Source of the DNA: Paraburkholderia sp. IMGN_8
GTDB lineage: Bacteria; Pseudomonadota; Gammaproteobacteria; Burkholderiales; Burkholderiaceae
NCBI RefSeq assembly: GCF_038050405.1
Contig: NZ_CP150901.1
Span: 124,001-188,000 of the forward strand
Reading direction: 5' to 3'
Length of the DNA stretch: 64,000 nt
The position numbers and the translations under genes are program-made. Positions 47,078-56,040 of the stretch are shown one piece after another. Positions within the stretch are counted from its first letter, which is position 1; every line of letters begins with the position of its first letter. The notes beneath the pieces are model-generated. The model made no database searches and was not told the DNA's origin. It saw only the letters and a list, made by a program, of their open reading frames with translations.

Positions 47078-47665
47078 TTACAGATCGAAGAAGACGGTTT
47101 CCTTGTCGCCCTGCATACGGATGTCGAAGCGGTACACGTTCGCCATATTCGGCTCGCGGCGGGCGATCAGCGTGCCGCGACGGTCCGCCGGCACGGCGGA
47201 CAGCACTGGGTCGCGCGTATTGGCTTCGGCTTCGTCCTCGAAGTAGATTCGTGTAAAAGTGTGCAGCAACATGCCGCGCATCGTGACGATCACGTTCAGA
47301 TGCGGTGCTTCGTCCGGACTCACGCGGCCGGGCTTCACCGTCTCCACGACAAAGCGCATTTGCGGATCGGTGCCCGTGCCGACCCGGGCGAAGCCACGAA
47401 AACCGCTTGCCTCGACTTCCGCGCGCGATTCCGGATAGCGGCCTTGCGCGTCCACTTGCGACACTTCCAGCATGGCATCGCCGACCACCTTGCCGTCGCC
47501 GTCGAACACCTGGCCGACGATCGTGATGTGCTCGCCGGCCGCTTCGCGGTCGGCCAGAACAGGCGTAAACAGGCTCTTGAAGCTGAAGTCGTATTGCTGC
47601 GGGCACAGACCGTAGGCGAAGTAAGGTCCAACCGTTTGCGAAGGCGTTTGCTTGAGAGTGGTCAT
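47078..47665 (-). CDS. pcaG: Protocatechuate 3,4-dioxygenase alpha subunit
   Basis: 195 residues. Opening TPSQTVGPYFAYGL is the family signature, with FRGFARVGTG and APHLNVIVTMRGMLLH further on. The alpha subunit lacks the iron ligands and pairs with PcaH to form the active site. Cleaves protocatechuate to 3-carboxy-cis,cis-muconate in the beta-ketoadipate pathway. It starts three bases after pcaH, so the two are co-translated. The downstream terminator ends the transcript here, so pcaBDC genes are elsewhere. Confidence 0.96.
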   Translation of the reverse strand: MTTLKQTPSQTVGPYFAYGLCPQQYDFSFKSLFTPVLADREAAGEHITIVGQVFDGDGKVVGDAMLEVSQVDAQGRYPESRAEVEASGFRGFARVGTGTDPQMRFVVETVKPGRVSPDEAPHLNVIVTMRGMLLHTFTRIYFEDEAEANTRDPVLSAVPADRRGTLIARREPNMANVYRFDIRMQGDKETVFFDL

Positions 47666-47668
47666 GGC

Positions 47669-48373
47669 TCAGCGCTCCATCGGAGTTTCATTGCGGCCGC
47701 GCAGCACGATGTCGAAATCGTAGCCGAGCGCGTAGGCCTCTTGCGTCGTATCGAGCGAGAAGTTCGCGATCAGGCGGTCGCGTGCGTGCTCGGGCGTGCC
47801 CTGGAAGATCGGGTCGAAGGCCAGCAGCGGGTCGCCGGGAAAGTACATCTGCGTGACGAGGCGCGAGCCGAAATGATCGCCGAACAGCGAGAAGTGAATA
47901 TGATTCGGACGCCACGCGTTCGGGTGATTGCCCCACGGATAGGCGCCCGGCTTGATCGTCAGAAAGCGATAGCGGCCGTCGTTGTCGGTCAGGCAGCGGC
48001 CTGCGCCGAGAAAGTTGGGATCGAGCGGCGCATCGTGCTGATCGTTCTTGTGTACGTAACGGCCGGCGGCATTGGCTTGCCAGATTTCGACCAGCGTATT
48101 GCGCACCGGACGGCCGCCTTCATCGAGCACACGCCCCGTCACGATGATGCGCTCGCCGAGCGGTTCGCCGTTGCGCACGGCATTGCGCGTCAGATCGTGA
48201 TCGAGCGCGCCGAGGTCTTCAGTACCGTAGACGGGCACGTGTTGGTCGCGCAGCTTTTCCTTCAGCGGAATCAGCGGGCGCGTCGGGCCGCGTTTTACCG
48301 ATGAACCGTAGCCGGGATAGATGTACGCGGGGTGGGACGCGAAGTCGCGCGCGGTGAGAAAGGACTCGTCCAT
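47669..48373 (-). CDS. pcaH: Protocatechuate 3,4-dioxygenase beta subunit
   Basis: 234 residues, the iron-carrying subunit. Fe(III) ligands are expected as Tyr in AYPWGN and another upstream Tyr (AAGRYVH), and the His pair in PNHIHFSLFG. The opening HPAYIYPGYGSSVKRGPTRP is typical of PcaH. Intradiol ring cleavage with O2 of protocatechuate. First gene of the minus-strand pcaHG operon, divergent from pcaQ. Confidence 0.96.
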   Translation of the reverse strand: MDESFLTARDFASHPAYIYPGYGSSVKRGPTRPLIPLKEKLRDQHVPVYGTEDLGALDHDLTRNAVRNGEPLGERIIVTGRVLDEGGRPVRNTLVEIWQANAAGRYVHKNDQHDAPLDPNFLGAGRCLTDNDGRYRFLTIKPGAYPWGNHPNAWRPNHIHFSLFGDHFGSRLVTQMYFPGDPLLAFDPIFQGTPEHARDRLIANFSLDTTQEAYALGYDFDIVLRGRNETPMER

Positions 48374-48424
48374 CAGTGTCTCCTTCGGGGAATTGTGGGA
48401 TACAGCGTATGAAGCGACTTTATC

Positions 48425-48439
48425 TAACCTGAGAGGTTA
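48425..48439. promoter_or_regulatory. Candidate PcaQ operator
   Basis: TAACCT-GAG-AGGTTA, a perfect 6-bp dyad in the pcaH-pcaQ intergenic region. It resembles the TAACC/GGTTA type of dyad described for PcaQ targets; spacing is not identical to the classic one. Confidence 0.5.
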
Positions 48440-48467
48440 TGCAAAATGACGTTTTCGCCCATTTCGT

Positions 48468-48482
48468 ATAACCTTTCGTTAT
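48468..48482. promoter_or_regulatory. Second dyad overlapping the pcaQ start
   Basis: ATAAC-CTTTC-GTTAT. The right arm overlaps the pcaQ ATG (48481), which suggests autorepression of pcaQ when occupied. Confidence 0.4.
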
Positions 48483-49473
48483 GCAACGCAGCCTCGCGGA
48501 CAGCCGCGTCAAATTCCGTCATCTCCAGTGCTTTCTGGCCGTCGCGCAGTTCGGCGGCGTGAAGCGGGCCGCCGAAAGCTTGTCGATCACGCAGCCTGCT
48601 GTCTCCAAGACGGTCGCCGAACTGGAAGCGATACTCGGCGTGAAGCTGTTCGAGCGCGGCCGCCACGGCGCCGTGACGACCCGCGAGGGACAGCTCTTCA
48701 TGCCGCATGCGAGCGCTTGCGTCAGCGCGTTGCGGCAGGGCGTCGACTTGCTGGCGCGCGCGGAAGGCGCCACCGCAGCCACGCTGGAAATCGGCATTCT
48801 GCCGACCGTCGCGGTTGCGCTGATGCCGCCGGTGCTCAAGCTTTTCGCCGTGCAGTGGCCGCGCGTGATCGTGCGCCTCGCGACCGGCGCCAACCCCGAG
48901 CTGCTCGAGCGTCTCAAAGCCGGCGCGATCGAATTTGCGATTGGACGTCTGGCGGATCCGGAACGGATGGTCGGGCTCAGTTTCGAACAGCTTTTCAGCG
49001 AGCCGTTGGTCGCGGTGGTGCGCGCCGGGCATCCGCTGGCGGCGGGGGCCGGCTTGCCGGCCACTTCGCTGGAAAATTTTGCGGTGGTGCTGCCGCCGTT
49101 CGGCACGCTGATCCGGCAATCGGCTGAGAGCCTGTTGAGCGCGTGGGGCGTGCCGCCGTTGTCGGCGTTTGTGGAAGTGCTGTCGGTGTCCACGGGGCGC
49201 GCGTTGACGCTCGAGAACGACGCGGTGTGGTTCGTGCCGCAAAGCGCGGTCGAATACGAGTTGGCGCACGGCATGCTGGTGCGTTTGCCCTTGCCGTTCG
49301 CCGGCACCGACGAGCCGGTCGGACTGATCCGGCGTTCGGACACGCAGCCGTCGCCGGTGGGCCGGGCGCTGATCGACGCGGTGCGCGAGGTTGCGCGCCA
49401 GCGCATGGCTGCCGCTGCGGCGGACAAGGCCGGCGGCAAGCCTGCGCCCAGGCGCAGCCGCAAGGCGCGTTGA
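48481..49473 (+). CDS. pcaQ: LysR-family regulator PcaQ
   Basis: 330 residues. The winged helix spans 10-65 (FLAVAQFGGVKRAAESLSITQPAVSKTVAELE). The effector domain is of the PcaQ/CatR-like type, expected to bind a beta-ketoadipate pathway intermediate such as beta-carboxymuconate. Divergent from pcaH with 107 bases between, the usual PcaQ setting. A basic C-terminal tail (PAPRRSRKAR) is present. Confidence 0.93.
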   Translation: MQRSLADSRVKFRHLQCFLAVAQFGGVKRAAESLSITQPAVSKTVAELEAILGVKLFERGRHGAVTTREGQLFMPHASACVSALRQGVDLLARAEGATAATLEIGILPTVAVALMPPVLKLFAVQWPRVIVRLATGANPELLERLKAGAIEFAIGRLADPERMVGLSFEQLFSEPLVAVVRAGHPLAAGAGLPATSLENFAVVLPPFGTLIRQSAESLLSAWGVPPLSAFVEVLSVSTGRALTLENDAVWFVPQSAVEYELAHGMLVRLPLPFAGTDEPVGLIRRSDTQPSPVGRALIDAVREVARQRMAAAAADKAGGKPAPRRSRKAR

Positions 49474-49690
49474 AATACGCCACGATCATTCCGGCACGAT
49501 TCCGGTATGAACCATTCAGTACACAATGCAGGTTGCGAACGCCCCGCTACACGGTGTACAAACACGGTGCGAAAGCCGTTGCTGGCCGCGTTGTTGCGGC
49601 ACACCACGAACGCACTTTTACGTTGCGAGCGTATGACGACCCGCACCGAACATCTGCAAAAGCGTCGAAAGACTGTACAAGGAGAATGCC

Positions 49691-50824
49691 ATGCCCAGCG
49701 ACTTGCCCACCCCGGAGGCCGCGCTGCGCGCCGTATCGGTTCCTGAGCACAATCCGCTCGGCACTGCCGGCCTTGAATTCGTGGAGTTCGCCGCGCGCGA
49801 GCCGCAGGTGCTTAGCGAGACGTTCACCCAACTCGGCTTCAAGGCGATTGCGCGCCATATCAGCAAGGACGTCACGCTGTATCGTCAGGGCGAGATGCAT
49901 TTTCTGCTCAACGCCGAGCCGGACTCGTTCGCCGCGCGCTATGCCGAAGAATACGGCGTGGGCATTTGCGCGATCGGCATCCGGGTGGCGGATGCGCAGC
50001 GCGCCTTCGACCGCGCGATCGAACTCGGCGCATGGGCCTTCGAAGGCGAGAGGCTCGGCGCGGGCGAACTGCTGATCCCGGCGATCCAGGGCATCGGCGA
50101 CTCGCACATCTATTTCGTCGACCGTTGGCGCGGCCGTGGCGGCCAGCGCGGCGGCCTCGGCGACATCTCGATCTTCGACATCGACTTCCGGCCGATCGAG
50201 ATCGACACCGCACAAGCCGACCTGAGCCACGCGGGCACCGGCCTCGTCGCGGTCGATCATCTGACGCAAACGGTTGGCGCGGGCCGGATGCAGGAATGGC
50301 TCGACTTCTATCGCGATCTGCTCAATTTCCGCGAGATTCACGAACTGCACGCGAACTGGCATGTGTCGGCGGAATCGCGCGTGATGGTGTCGCCGTGCGG
50401 CGCGATCCGCATTCCGCTGTATGAAGAAGGCACACGCCGCACGAATCTGATGCACGAGTATCTGCCGGATCATCCGGGCGAGGGCGTGCAGCACATCGCG
50501 CTCGCCACCGACGATATCTTCGCGTGCGTCGAGCAATTGCTGGCGAACGGCGTCGAGTTCGTCGAGCCGCCGCCGCGTTACTACGAGCAACTGGATGCGC
50601 GCCTGCCGGGCCACGGGCTCGACGTCGAACGGCTCAAGCGCACGCACGTTCTGGTGGACGGCGAGATCGGCGCCGACGGCGTGCCGCTACTGTTTTTCCA
50701 GACGTTTGTGCGGCGCCGCGCGGGGGAAATCTTCTTCGAAATCGTGCAGCGGCAAGGTCACCACGGTTTCGGCGAAGGCAATCTGAGCGCGTTGGCGCAA
50801 GCGCGCGAGGCGACCGGCGCTTAA
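49691..50824 (+). CDS. hppD: 4-Hydroxyphenylpyruvate dioxygenase
   Basis: 377 residues, two VOC domains. Non-heme Fe(II) ligands are His in VDHLTQT, His in GVQHIALAT, and Glu in GEIFFEIVQR. It converts 4-hydroxyphenylpyruvate to homogentisate with O2, in tyrosine catabolism or melanin-type pigment formation. Slightly longer N-terminus than usual. ATG 49691 has AAGGAG six bases upstream. Its stop overlaps the stop of the convergent LysR gene by four bases. Homogentisate genes are not in the window. Confidence 0.93.
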   Translation: MPSDLPTPEAALRAVSVPEHNPLGTAGLEFVEFAAREPQVLSETFTQLGFKAIARHISKDVTLYRQGEMHFLLNAEPDSFAARYAEEYGVGICAIGIRVADAQRAFDRAIELGAWAFEGERLGAGELLIPAIQGIGDSHIYFVDRWRGRGGQRGGLGDISIFDIDFRPIEIDTAQADLSHAGTGLVAVDHLTQTVGAGRMQEWLDFYRDLLNFREIHELHANWHVSAESRVMVSPCGAIRIPLYEEGTRRTNLMHEYLPDHPGEGVQHIALATDDIFACVEQLLANGVEFVEPPPRYYEQLDARLPGHGLDVERLKRTHVLVDGEIGADGVPLLFFQTFVRRRAGEIFFEIVQRQGHHGFGEGNLSALAQAREATGA

Positions 50825-51753
50825 TCGGTGTCGCTGTTGCCGGCCAGTTCAGGATTGACCGCGCTATACGCCGCCGCTTCCTGCAGCAGCCACTCGCGGA
50901 AGCTGGCGAGCGGCTTGCCGTGGCTCAACTCGGTTGGATAGACGAGGTAATACGCAGAGTCCGCGACCGCTGGTGAGTCGAGCGGCATCACGAGTCCGAG
51001 ATGCTCGAGCTGCGCGTCGACGAAAAAGCGCGGCACCAGCGCGATGCCGAGGCCGGCCGCGGCGGCGCTGATCAGCATCGTATGCAGTTCGTAGCGAACC
51101 CCTTGCATGGTCCGGTTGTCTTCCACGCCTAGGTTGGCGAACCACGACGCCCAGCCGTCGGGCCGGGTGGTGGAGTGGAGCAGCGGGTAGTCGAGCAGAT
51201 CGGCGGCTGACTCGACCGGCCGCGTCAACAGGCTCGCGGCACACACCGGCACGACTTCCTCGCGAAACAGGAAATCCGCCGACGTGCCCGGCCATGTCGG
51301 TTTGCCGTAGTGAATAGCCGCTTCGAAATGCGTGTCCGCGAATGGGAAGGTGCCGGTGCGCACGCCCATGTTGACCCGCACGTCGGGATACTGCGTGTTG
51401 AATTCCGCCAGCCGCGGAATCAGCCATTGCGACGCGAAAGTCGGCAGCACCGCCAGTTCCAGGTAACCGCCGCCGCTGCCGTGCGCGATGATCGACAGCG
51501 TGTCGCGGTCGAGTTGTTCCAGCGAGCGCCGCACCTGCGCGCTATAGACCTTGCCCGCCTTCGTCAGCACGACGCGCTGCTTGACGCGCACGAACAGCCG
51601 CACGCCGAGATTGCTCTCCAGCGTATTGATTTGCCGGGACACCGCGCTTTCGGTGAGGAACAACTCGCGTGCCGCATGCGTGAAGCTCTCGTGCCGTGCG
51701 GCGGCCTCGAAAGCGAGCAGCGCGCCCATGTTGGGGATCTTAAACTTTCGCAT
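50821..51753 (-). CDS. LysR-family regulator (GcvA-like)
   Basis: 310 residues. Winged helix at 5-60 (AFEAAARHESFTHAARELFLTESAVSRQINTLE), the GcvA-like subgroup. Divergent from the DUF1338 gene with 165 bases between, so it is the likely activator of the 2-oxoadipate/2-hydroxyglutarate operon (inference). Tail-to-tail with hppD, overlapping by 4 bp. Confidence 0.92.
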   Translation of the reverse strand: MRKFKIPNMGALLAFEAAARHESFTHAARELFLTESAVSRQINTLESNLGVRLFVRVKQRVVLTKAGKVYSAQVRRSLEQLDRDTLSIIAHGSGGGYLELAVLPTFASQWLIPRLAEFNTQYPDVRVNMGVRTGTFPFADTHFEAAIHYGKPTWPGTSADFLFREEVVPVCAASLLTRPVESAADLLDYPLLHSTTRPDGWASWFANLGVEDNRTMQGVRYELHTMLISAAAAGLGIALVPRFFVDAQLEHLGLVMPLDSPAVADSAYYLVYPTELSHGKPLASFREWLLQEAAAYSAVNPELAGNSDTD

Positions 51754-51918
51754 GTTAATTCTAAAAACGCATCAAGTGGCGATTTTATCTCGCTTTACGG
51801 CGTTCCCGCGAATTTGAATAATGTCGCTCGAACGATGCCGCGCTTGCGCCTTGAAGCCACGCCGGCAGGCCCCCTTGAAGCGAGCGAACCCGCGCGAGCG
51901 CGTCACCCGAGAACCGAT

Positions 51919-52956
51919 ATGCGAAACATCAAGAATGCGAATGTCGAACAACTGCTGCTGAAACTGCTCGGCGCCGACAGGACGGCGACGCTGTTCGCCA
52001 CGTTGAACCATCCGCAGGTATTGAACGAATGGGAAGACGGCGTCGTGACGCGCGCCGAACTCGCCCAGGCAATGAATATGGCGCTGTTCGAAGGCCTGCT
52101 GGCGCGCTCCGCGAACGGCCGCCAATACACGCAGGAGACGATTGCGGCCGGCGGCAGCGTGTACTTCGACCACGGCGCGCTGCGCACGGTGCGCTGGCCG
52201 CACAGCAGCGCGCTGCCGCCGGGCGAAGCCGCGTTCGCGCGCATCCTGCGTCCGCTCGGCTTCAGCATCAACGGCCGCTATCCGCTCGACCGTCTCGGCA
52301 TGACCGGTCGCGCGTGGGCTCATGACGACGCGCCCGATGAGATCGCGCAGTTCTTTGTCAGCGAATTGCATCCCGAGCGTTTTTCGGCGGAATTCCAGCA
52401 GGCGGTGACGAATGTGATCGGCGCGTCGCGCGATCCGTTGACGCCGCAGGCCGTCGGCCAGTTGTGGGAACTCGAGCGCGAAGGCGTGCTGCCGCTCGAC
52501 GCGGCGCATGCGTTGCTGCCGGTGATCGTCGGCGCGTTTGCGCGCCAGCACGAGACGCCACGCGAAGCCGACTACGAAGTATTGTTGAAGGAATCGGCGG
52601 AAATGGCGTGGATCGCGACCGAAGGCAACGCGTTCAATCACGCTACCGACCGCGTCGCCGATGTGTTCAAACTCTCCGACGACGAAAAGGCGAAGGGTCG
52701 TCCGATGAAGCCGGAAGTCGAGCGTTCACGTTCGGGCCGCGTGTTTCAGACCGCCTATCGCGCGGACATCGTCCGGCGCGAATTTCGTGCGGCCGATGGC
52801 AGCATTGTGACGCGTGAAGTACCGGGTTCGTTCTACGAGTTCATCACGCGTAAGCGCACCTTCGATCAGGACGCACGCCGCTGGGAAACGGACCTGCGTT
52901 TCGACGCGGGCAACGCACAGGGCATCTTCAAGATGACCGCTAGCCAGGCTGCGTGA
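51919..52956 (+). CDS. hglS: DUF1338-family 2-oxoadipate dioxygenase/decarboxylase-like enzyme
   Basis: 345 residues. The metal and substrate residues of HglS are readable: His and Arg in YFDHGALRTV (H-x3-R), His in NAFNHATDR, and Glu in PGSFYEFITRK. HglS converts 2-oxoadipate to D-2-hydroxyglutarate with Fe(II) and O2, in lysine (D-lysine) catabolism. This one is about 100 residues shorter than characterised HglS proteins, so substrate could differ. Stop overlaps the YdiJ-like start, coupling it to the next step. ATG 51919 gives the conserved MRNIKNANVEQLLLKLLG start. Confidence 0.85.
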   Translation: MRNIKNANVEQLLLKLLGADRTATLFATLNHPQVLNEWEDGVVTRAELAQAMNMALFEGLLARSANGRQYTQETIAAGGSVYFDHGALRTVRWPHSSALPPGEAAFARILRPLGFSINGRYPLDRLGMTGRAWAHDDAPDEIAQFFVSELHPERFSAEFQQAVTNVIGASRDPLTPQAVGQLWELEREGVLPLDAAHALLPVIVGAFARQHETPREADYEVLLKESAEMAWIATEGNAFNHATDRVADVFKLSDDEKAKGRPMKPEVERSRSGRVFQTAYRADIVRREFRAADGSIVTREVPGSFYEFITRKRTFDQDARRWETDLRFDAGNAQGIFKMTASQAA

Positions 52957-55900
52957 GTGCAGGGCGGCAGGGCGAGCGTTGGACACGAGACATGAGAGAC
53001 GCGATGGGAGCATCAATCGATGAAGAGCAAGGCGTGAGCGTGAACGTCATAGACGATGCAGCGCGTCACGCGGCGCGAGCGGAACCGGTCGCGCGGCCTT
53101 TTAAAGGCACGGCCGCCGTGATGCAGGCGCTTGAAGCCGATCTGCACCGCCACGTGCGTGGCGAAGTGCGCTTCGACCCAGGCACGAAAGCCTTGTATGC
53201 GTCGGACGCGTCGAACTATCGGCAAGTTCCGCTCGCCGTCGTGGTGCCCGCCGACGTCGACGATTTGCTGGAGACAGTCGCCGCATGCCGCCGCAACGAC
53301 GTGCCGTTCCTCGCGCGCGGCGGCGGCACCTCGCAGAACGGCCAATGCGTGAACGTCGCGGTGGTCGCGGACGCGAGTCAATACGTGAATCGCGTGGTGT
53401 CGGTGGATCCGGCGGCGCGCGTAGCCGTCGTCGAACCGGGCGTGGTCTGCGACACCTTGCGTGACGCCGCCGAGCAACACGGCCTCACGTTCGCGCCCGA
53501 TCCTGCCACGCACAGCCGCTGCACGCTCGGCGGTATGATCGCCAACAACTCGTGCGGCGCGCATTCGGTGATGGCCGGCAAGACGGTCGAAAACGTCGAG
53601 GCGCTGGAAATCGCGACCTTCGACGGCGCGCGTTTCTGGGTCGGCCCGACCTCGGACGATGAACTCGCGCGCATCATCGCGGCTGGCGGCCGTCAGGGCG
53701 ACATCTACGCCGCCCTCAAGCAACTGCGCGACACCTACGCCGATCTGATTCGCGCGAAATTCCCGCAAATCAAGCGGCGCGTGTCGGGCTTCAATCTCGA
53801 TCAACTGCTGCCGGAAAACGGCTTTAACGTCGCGCGTGCGCTGGTCGGCACCGAGGGCACGTGCGCCGTGACCTTGCAGGCGAAAGTGCGGCTCGTGAAG
53901 AGTCCGGCGAAACGCGTGATCGTCGTGGCCGGCTTCACCGACATCTACGCCGCCGCAGATGCCGTGCCGCATTTCATGCACTGTTCGCCGATTGCGATCG
54001 AAGGACTCGACCGCGCGATCATCCGCGGCTTGCAGGCGCGCGGTTTGAAGAAGGACGAGATCGCGTTGCTGCCGGCAGGCGACGCGTGGGTCGTGCTCGA
54101 ATTCGGTGCGGACACGCAGGAGGACGTGGTGCGTCAGGCGCAAGCGGCGGCGGATTATTTCGCATCCGGCGAAGCGGGGCCGAACGTCTCCGCGATGCTC
54201 GTCGAGGATCGCGCGTTGCAGGCGAAGGTGTGGTCGATCCGCGAAACGGGGGCATCGGCGGTGGCGTTGGCGGTCGATCCGGGCACACCCGATCCGGTCG
54301 TCGGCTGGGAAGATGCGGCGGTCGATCCGTTGCGCCTCGGCGATTATCTGCGCGCGTTCCAGGCGCTGGTGGATCGCTATGGCTACGAGACGAGCCTGTA
54401 CGGCCATTTCGGCGACGGTTGCGTGCATGCACGCATTACCTTCGATTTGCGCAGCGCGGAAGGCGTCGCGAAGTGGCGCAGCTTTCTGCGCGAAGCGGCT
54501 GAGCTGGTGGTCGAGTTCGGCGGCTCGTTATCGGGCGAACACGGCGACGGCCAGGCCAAGGCCGAGTTCCTGCCGATCATGTTCGGCCCCGAACTGATGC
54601 AGGCTATGGAGCAGTTCAAGGCGATCTGGGACCCGGCTAACCGCCTGAATCCCGGCAAGGTCGTGCATGCGTATCGCGCCGACGAAAACCTGCGCGTAGG
54701 TCCCGCCTACAAGCCGGTGACCTTGCAAACGAAGCTGACGTTCGCCAGCCAGGAGGGCGACGGTTTCCAGCGCGCGATCGAGCGTTGCATCGGCATGGGC
54801 AAGTGCCGTTCGCTCGAAGGCGGCACGATGTGCCCGAGCTATCGCGCAACCCGTGAAGAGAAATATTCGACGCGTGGCCGCGCGCATATGTTCTGGGAAA
54901 TGTTGCAAGGCGACGTGATCGCCGACGGCTGGCAAAGCCGCGAAGTGAAAGAAGCGCTTGATACGTGTCTTGCGTGCAAGGGCTGCAAATCCGATTGTCC
55001 GACGCATACGGATATGGCTTCGTACAAGGCGGAATTTCTTTCGCATTACTATGCGACGAACCGTCGCCCGCGTCAGGCGTTGTTCATGGGACGGATCGGC
55101 GAATGGGCACCGTGGGCGGCGCGCTTCCCGCGTTTGACGAACTTCATGACGTCGGCGCCGGGTTTGTCGTCGGTGGGCAAGTGGGTTGCGGGTGTGGCGC
55201 AAGCGCGTGAATTGCCGAAGTTTGCGACGCAAACGTATCGGCAGCTCGCGCGGCGCTCGTCACAGATTGAGCGTGCGGCTCGCGGCCGCGAAGACGCGAA
55301 GAAAGTCATTCTGTGGGTCGATACGTTCAACGATCATTTCACGCCGGACGTCGCGCAAGCCGCAGCTGACGTACTGACGCAAATCGGCTGGCACGTCGTG
55401 TTGCCGAAGAACCGGTTGTGCTGCGGGCGCCCCTTGTATGACTTCGGCTTGCTCGAACGCGCGCGCGAATTACTCACTCGTATTCTCGACGACCTCGCCG
55501 ACGACATCGCCGCCGGTGTGCCGCTGGTCGGTCTCGAACCGGGTTGCCTGTCGGTGTTCAAGGACGAACTGCTCAAGCAGCTCCCCGATCACGCGCTGGC
55601 CAAACAGCTCTCGGCGCAGACTTTTCAATTCTCCGATTTTGTCGCGCGCCAGCCGTTCGATTGGCCGACGCTCGAAGCGGACGTGGTCGTACATGGGCAT
55701 TGTCATCAGAAGGCGCTGTTCGGCATGCAAGGCGATACCGCGCTGCTGACGAAGCTCGGTGTCAAATGGACATTGCTCGATACGGGATGTTGCGGCATGG
55801 CGGGATCGTTCGGCTTTAACGCCGAGCATCACGCGCTGTCGGAGAAAATCGGCGAGGACAAGCTGTTCCCGTTGGTGCGTGGTGCGCCGAAGGAAACGAT

Positions 55901-56006
55901 CGTGTTGACCAACGGTTTTAGTTGCCGCGAACAGATCGAACAGGGCACTGGACGTCATGCGCTGCATATCGCGCAACTGGCGCAGAGGGCGTTGGCGGCG
56001 CGTTAA
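52953..56006 (+). CDS. ydiJ: FAD/4Fe-4S D-2-hydroxyglutarate dehydrogenase-like (YdiJ)
   Basis: 1017 residues. FAD-binding PCMH domain (about 70-300; ARGGGTSQNGQC, GTEGTCAVTLQ), FAD-oxidase C domain (about 310-570; HFGDGCVHARITFD), 4Fe-4S segment (CIGMGKCR..GTMCPSYRAT and CLACKGCKSDCP), and two CCG domains (CCGRPLYDFG, HCHQKALFG, DTGCCGMAGSFG). This is the YdiJ layout, shown in E. coli to oxidise D-2-hydroxyglutarate to 2-oxoglutarate. Start GTG 52953 overlaps the DUF1338 stop; ATG 52992, ATG 53004 and a later GTG are alternatives, none with a clear ribosome binding site. Confidence 0.92.
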   Translation: MSAGRQGERWTRDMRDAMGASIDEEQGVSVNVIDDAARHAARAEPVARPFKGTAAVMQALEADLHRHVRGEVRFDPGTKALYASDASNYRQVPLAVVVPADVDDLLETVAACRRNDVPFLARGGGTSQNGQCVNVAVVADASQYVNRVVSVDPAARVAVVEPGVVCDTLRDAAEQHGLTFAPDPATHSRCTLGGMIANNSCGAHSVMAGKTVENVEALEIATFDGARFWVGPTSDDELARIIAAGGRQGDIYAALKQLRDTYADLIRAKFPQIKRRVSGFNLDQLLPENGFNVARALVGTEGTCAVTLQAKVRLVKSPAKRVIVVAGFTDIYAAADAVPHFMHCSPIAIEGLDRAIIRGLQARGLKKDEIALLPAGDAWVVLEFGADTQEDVVRQAQAAADYFASGEAGPNVSAMLVEDRALQAKVWSIRETGASAVALAVDPGTPDPVVGWEDAAVDPLRLGDYLRAFQALVDRYGYETSLYGHFGDGCVHARITFDLRSAEGVAKWRSFLREAAELVVEFGGSLSGEHGDGQAKAEFLPIMFGPELMQAMEQFKAIWDPANRLNPGKVVHAYRADENLRVGPAYKPVTLQTKLTFASQEGDGFQRAIERCIGMGKCRSLEGGTMCPSYRATREEKYSTRGRAHMFWEMLQGDVIADGWQSREVKEALDTCLACKGCKSDCPTHTDMASYKAEFLSHYYATNRRPRQALFMGRIGEWAPWAARFPRLTNFMTSAPGLSSVGKWVAGVAQARELPKFATQTYRQLARRSSQIERAARGREDAKKVILWVDTFNDHFTPDVAQAAADVLTQIGWHVVLPKNRLCCGRPLYDFGLLERARELLTRILDDLADDIAAGVPLVGLEPGCLSVFKDELLKQLPDHALAKQLSAQTFQFSDFVARQPFDWPTLEADVVVHGHCHQKALFGMQGDTALLTKLGVKWTLLDTGCCGMAGSFGFNAEHHALSEKIGEDKLFPLVRGAPKETIVLTNGFSCREQIEQGTGRHALHIAQLAQRALAAR

Positions 56007-56013
56007 AACACGT

Positions 56014-56040
56014 TAAAGCGCCGCTCACGCACGCGCTTTA
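56014..56040. terminator. Bidirectional hairpin after YdiJ-like gene
   Basis: TAAAGCGC and GCGCTTTA form an 8-bp stem with an 11-base loop. The right arm includes the stop codon of the convergent XRE-cupin gene. Confidence 0.55.

Noticed and set aside
49691..50824. Alternative assignment as QuiC-type 3-dehydroshikimate dehydratase
   Set aside because: QuiC fusions are about 600 residues with an N-terminal isomerase domain, which is absent here; the Fe ligands fit HPPD.
53013..54428. 471-codon minus-strand frame opposite the YdiJ-like gene
   Set aside because: Antisense shadow typical of high-GC DNA, Arg/His-rich without domain.
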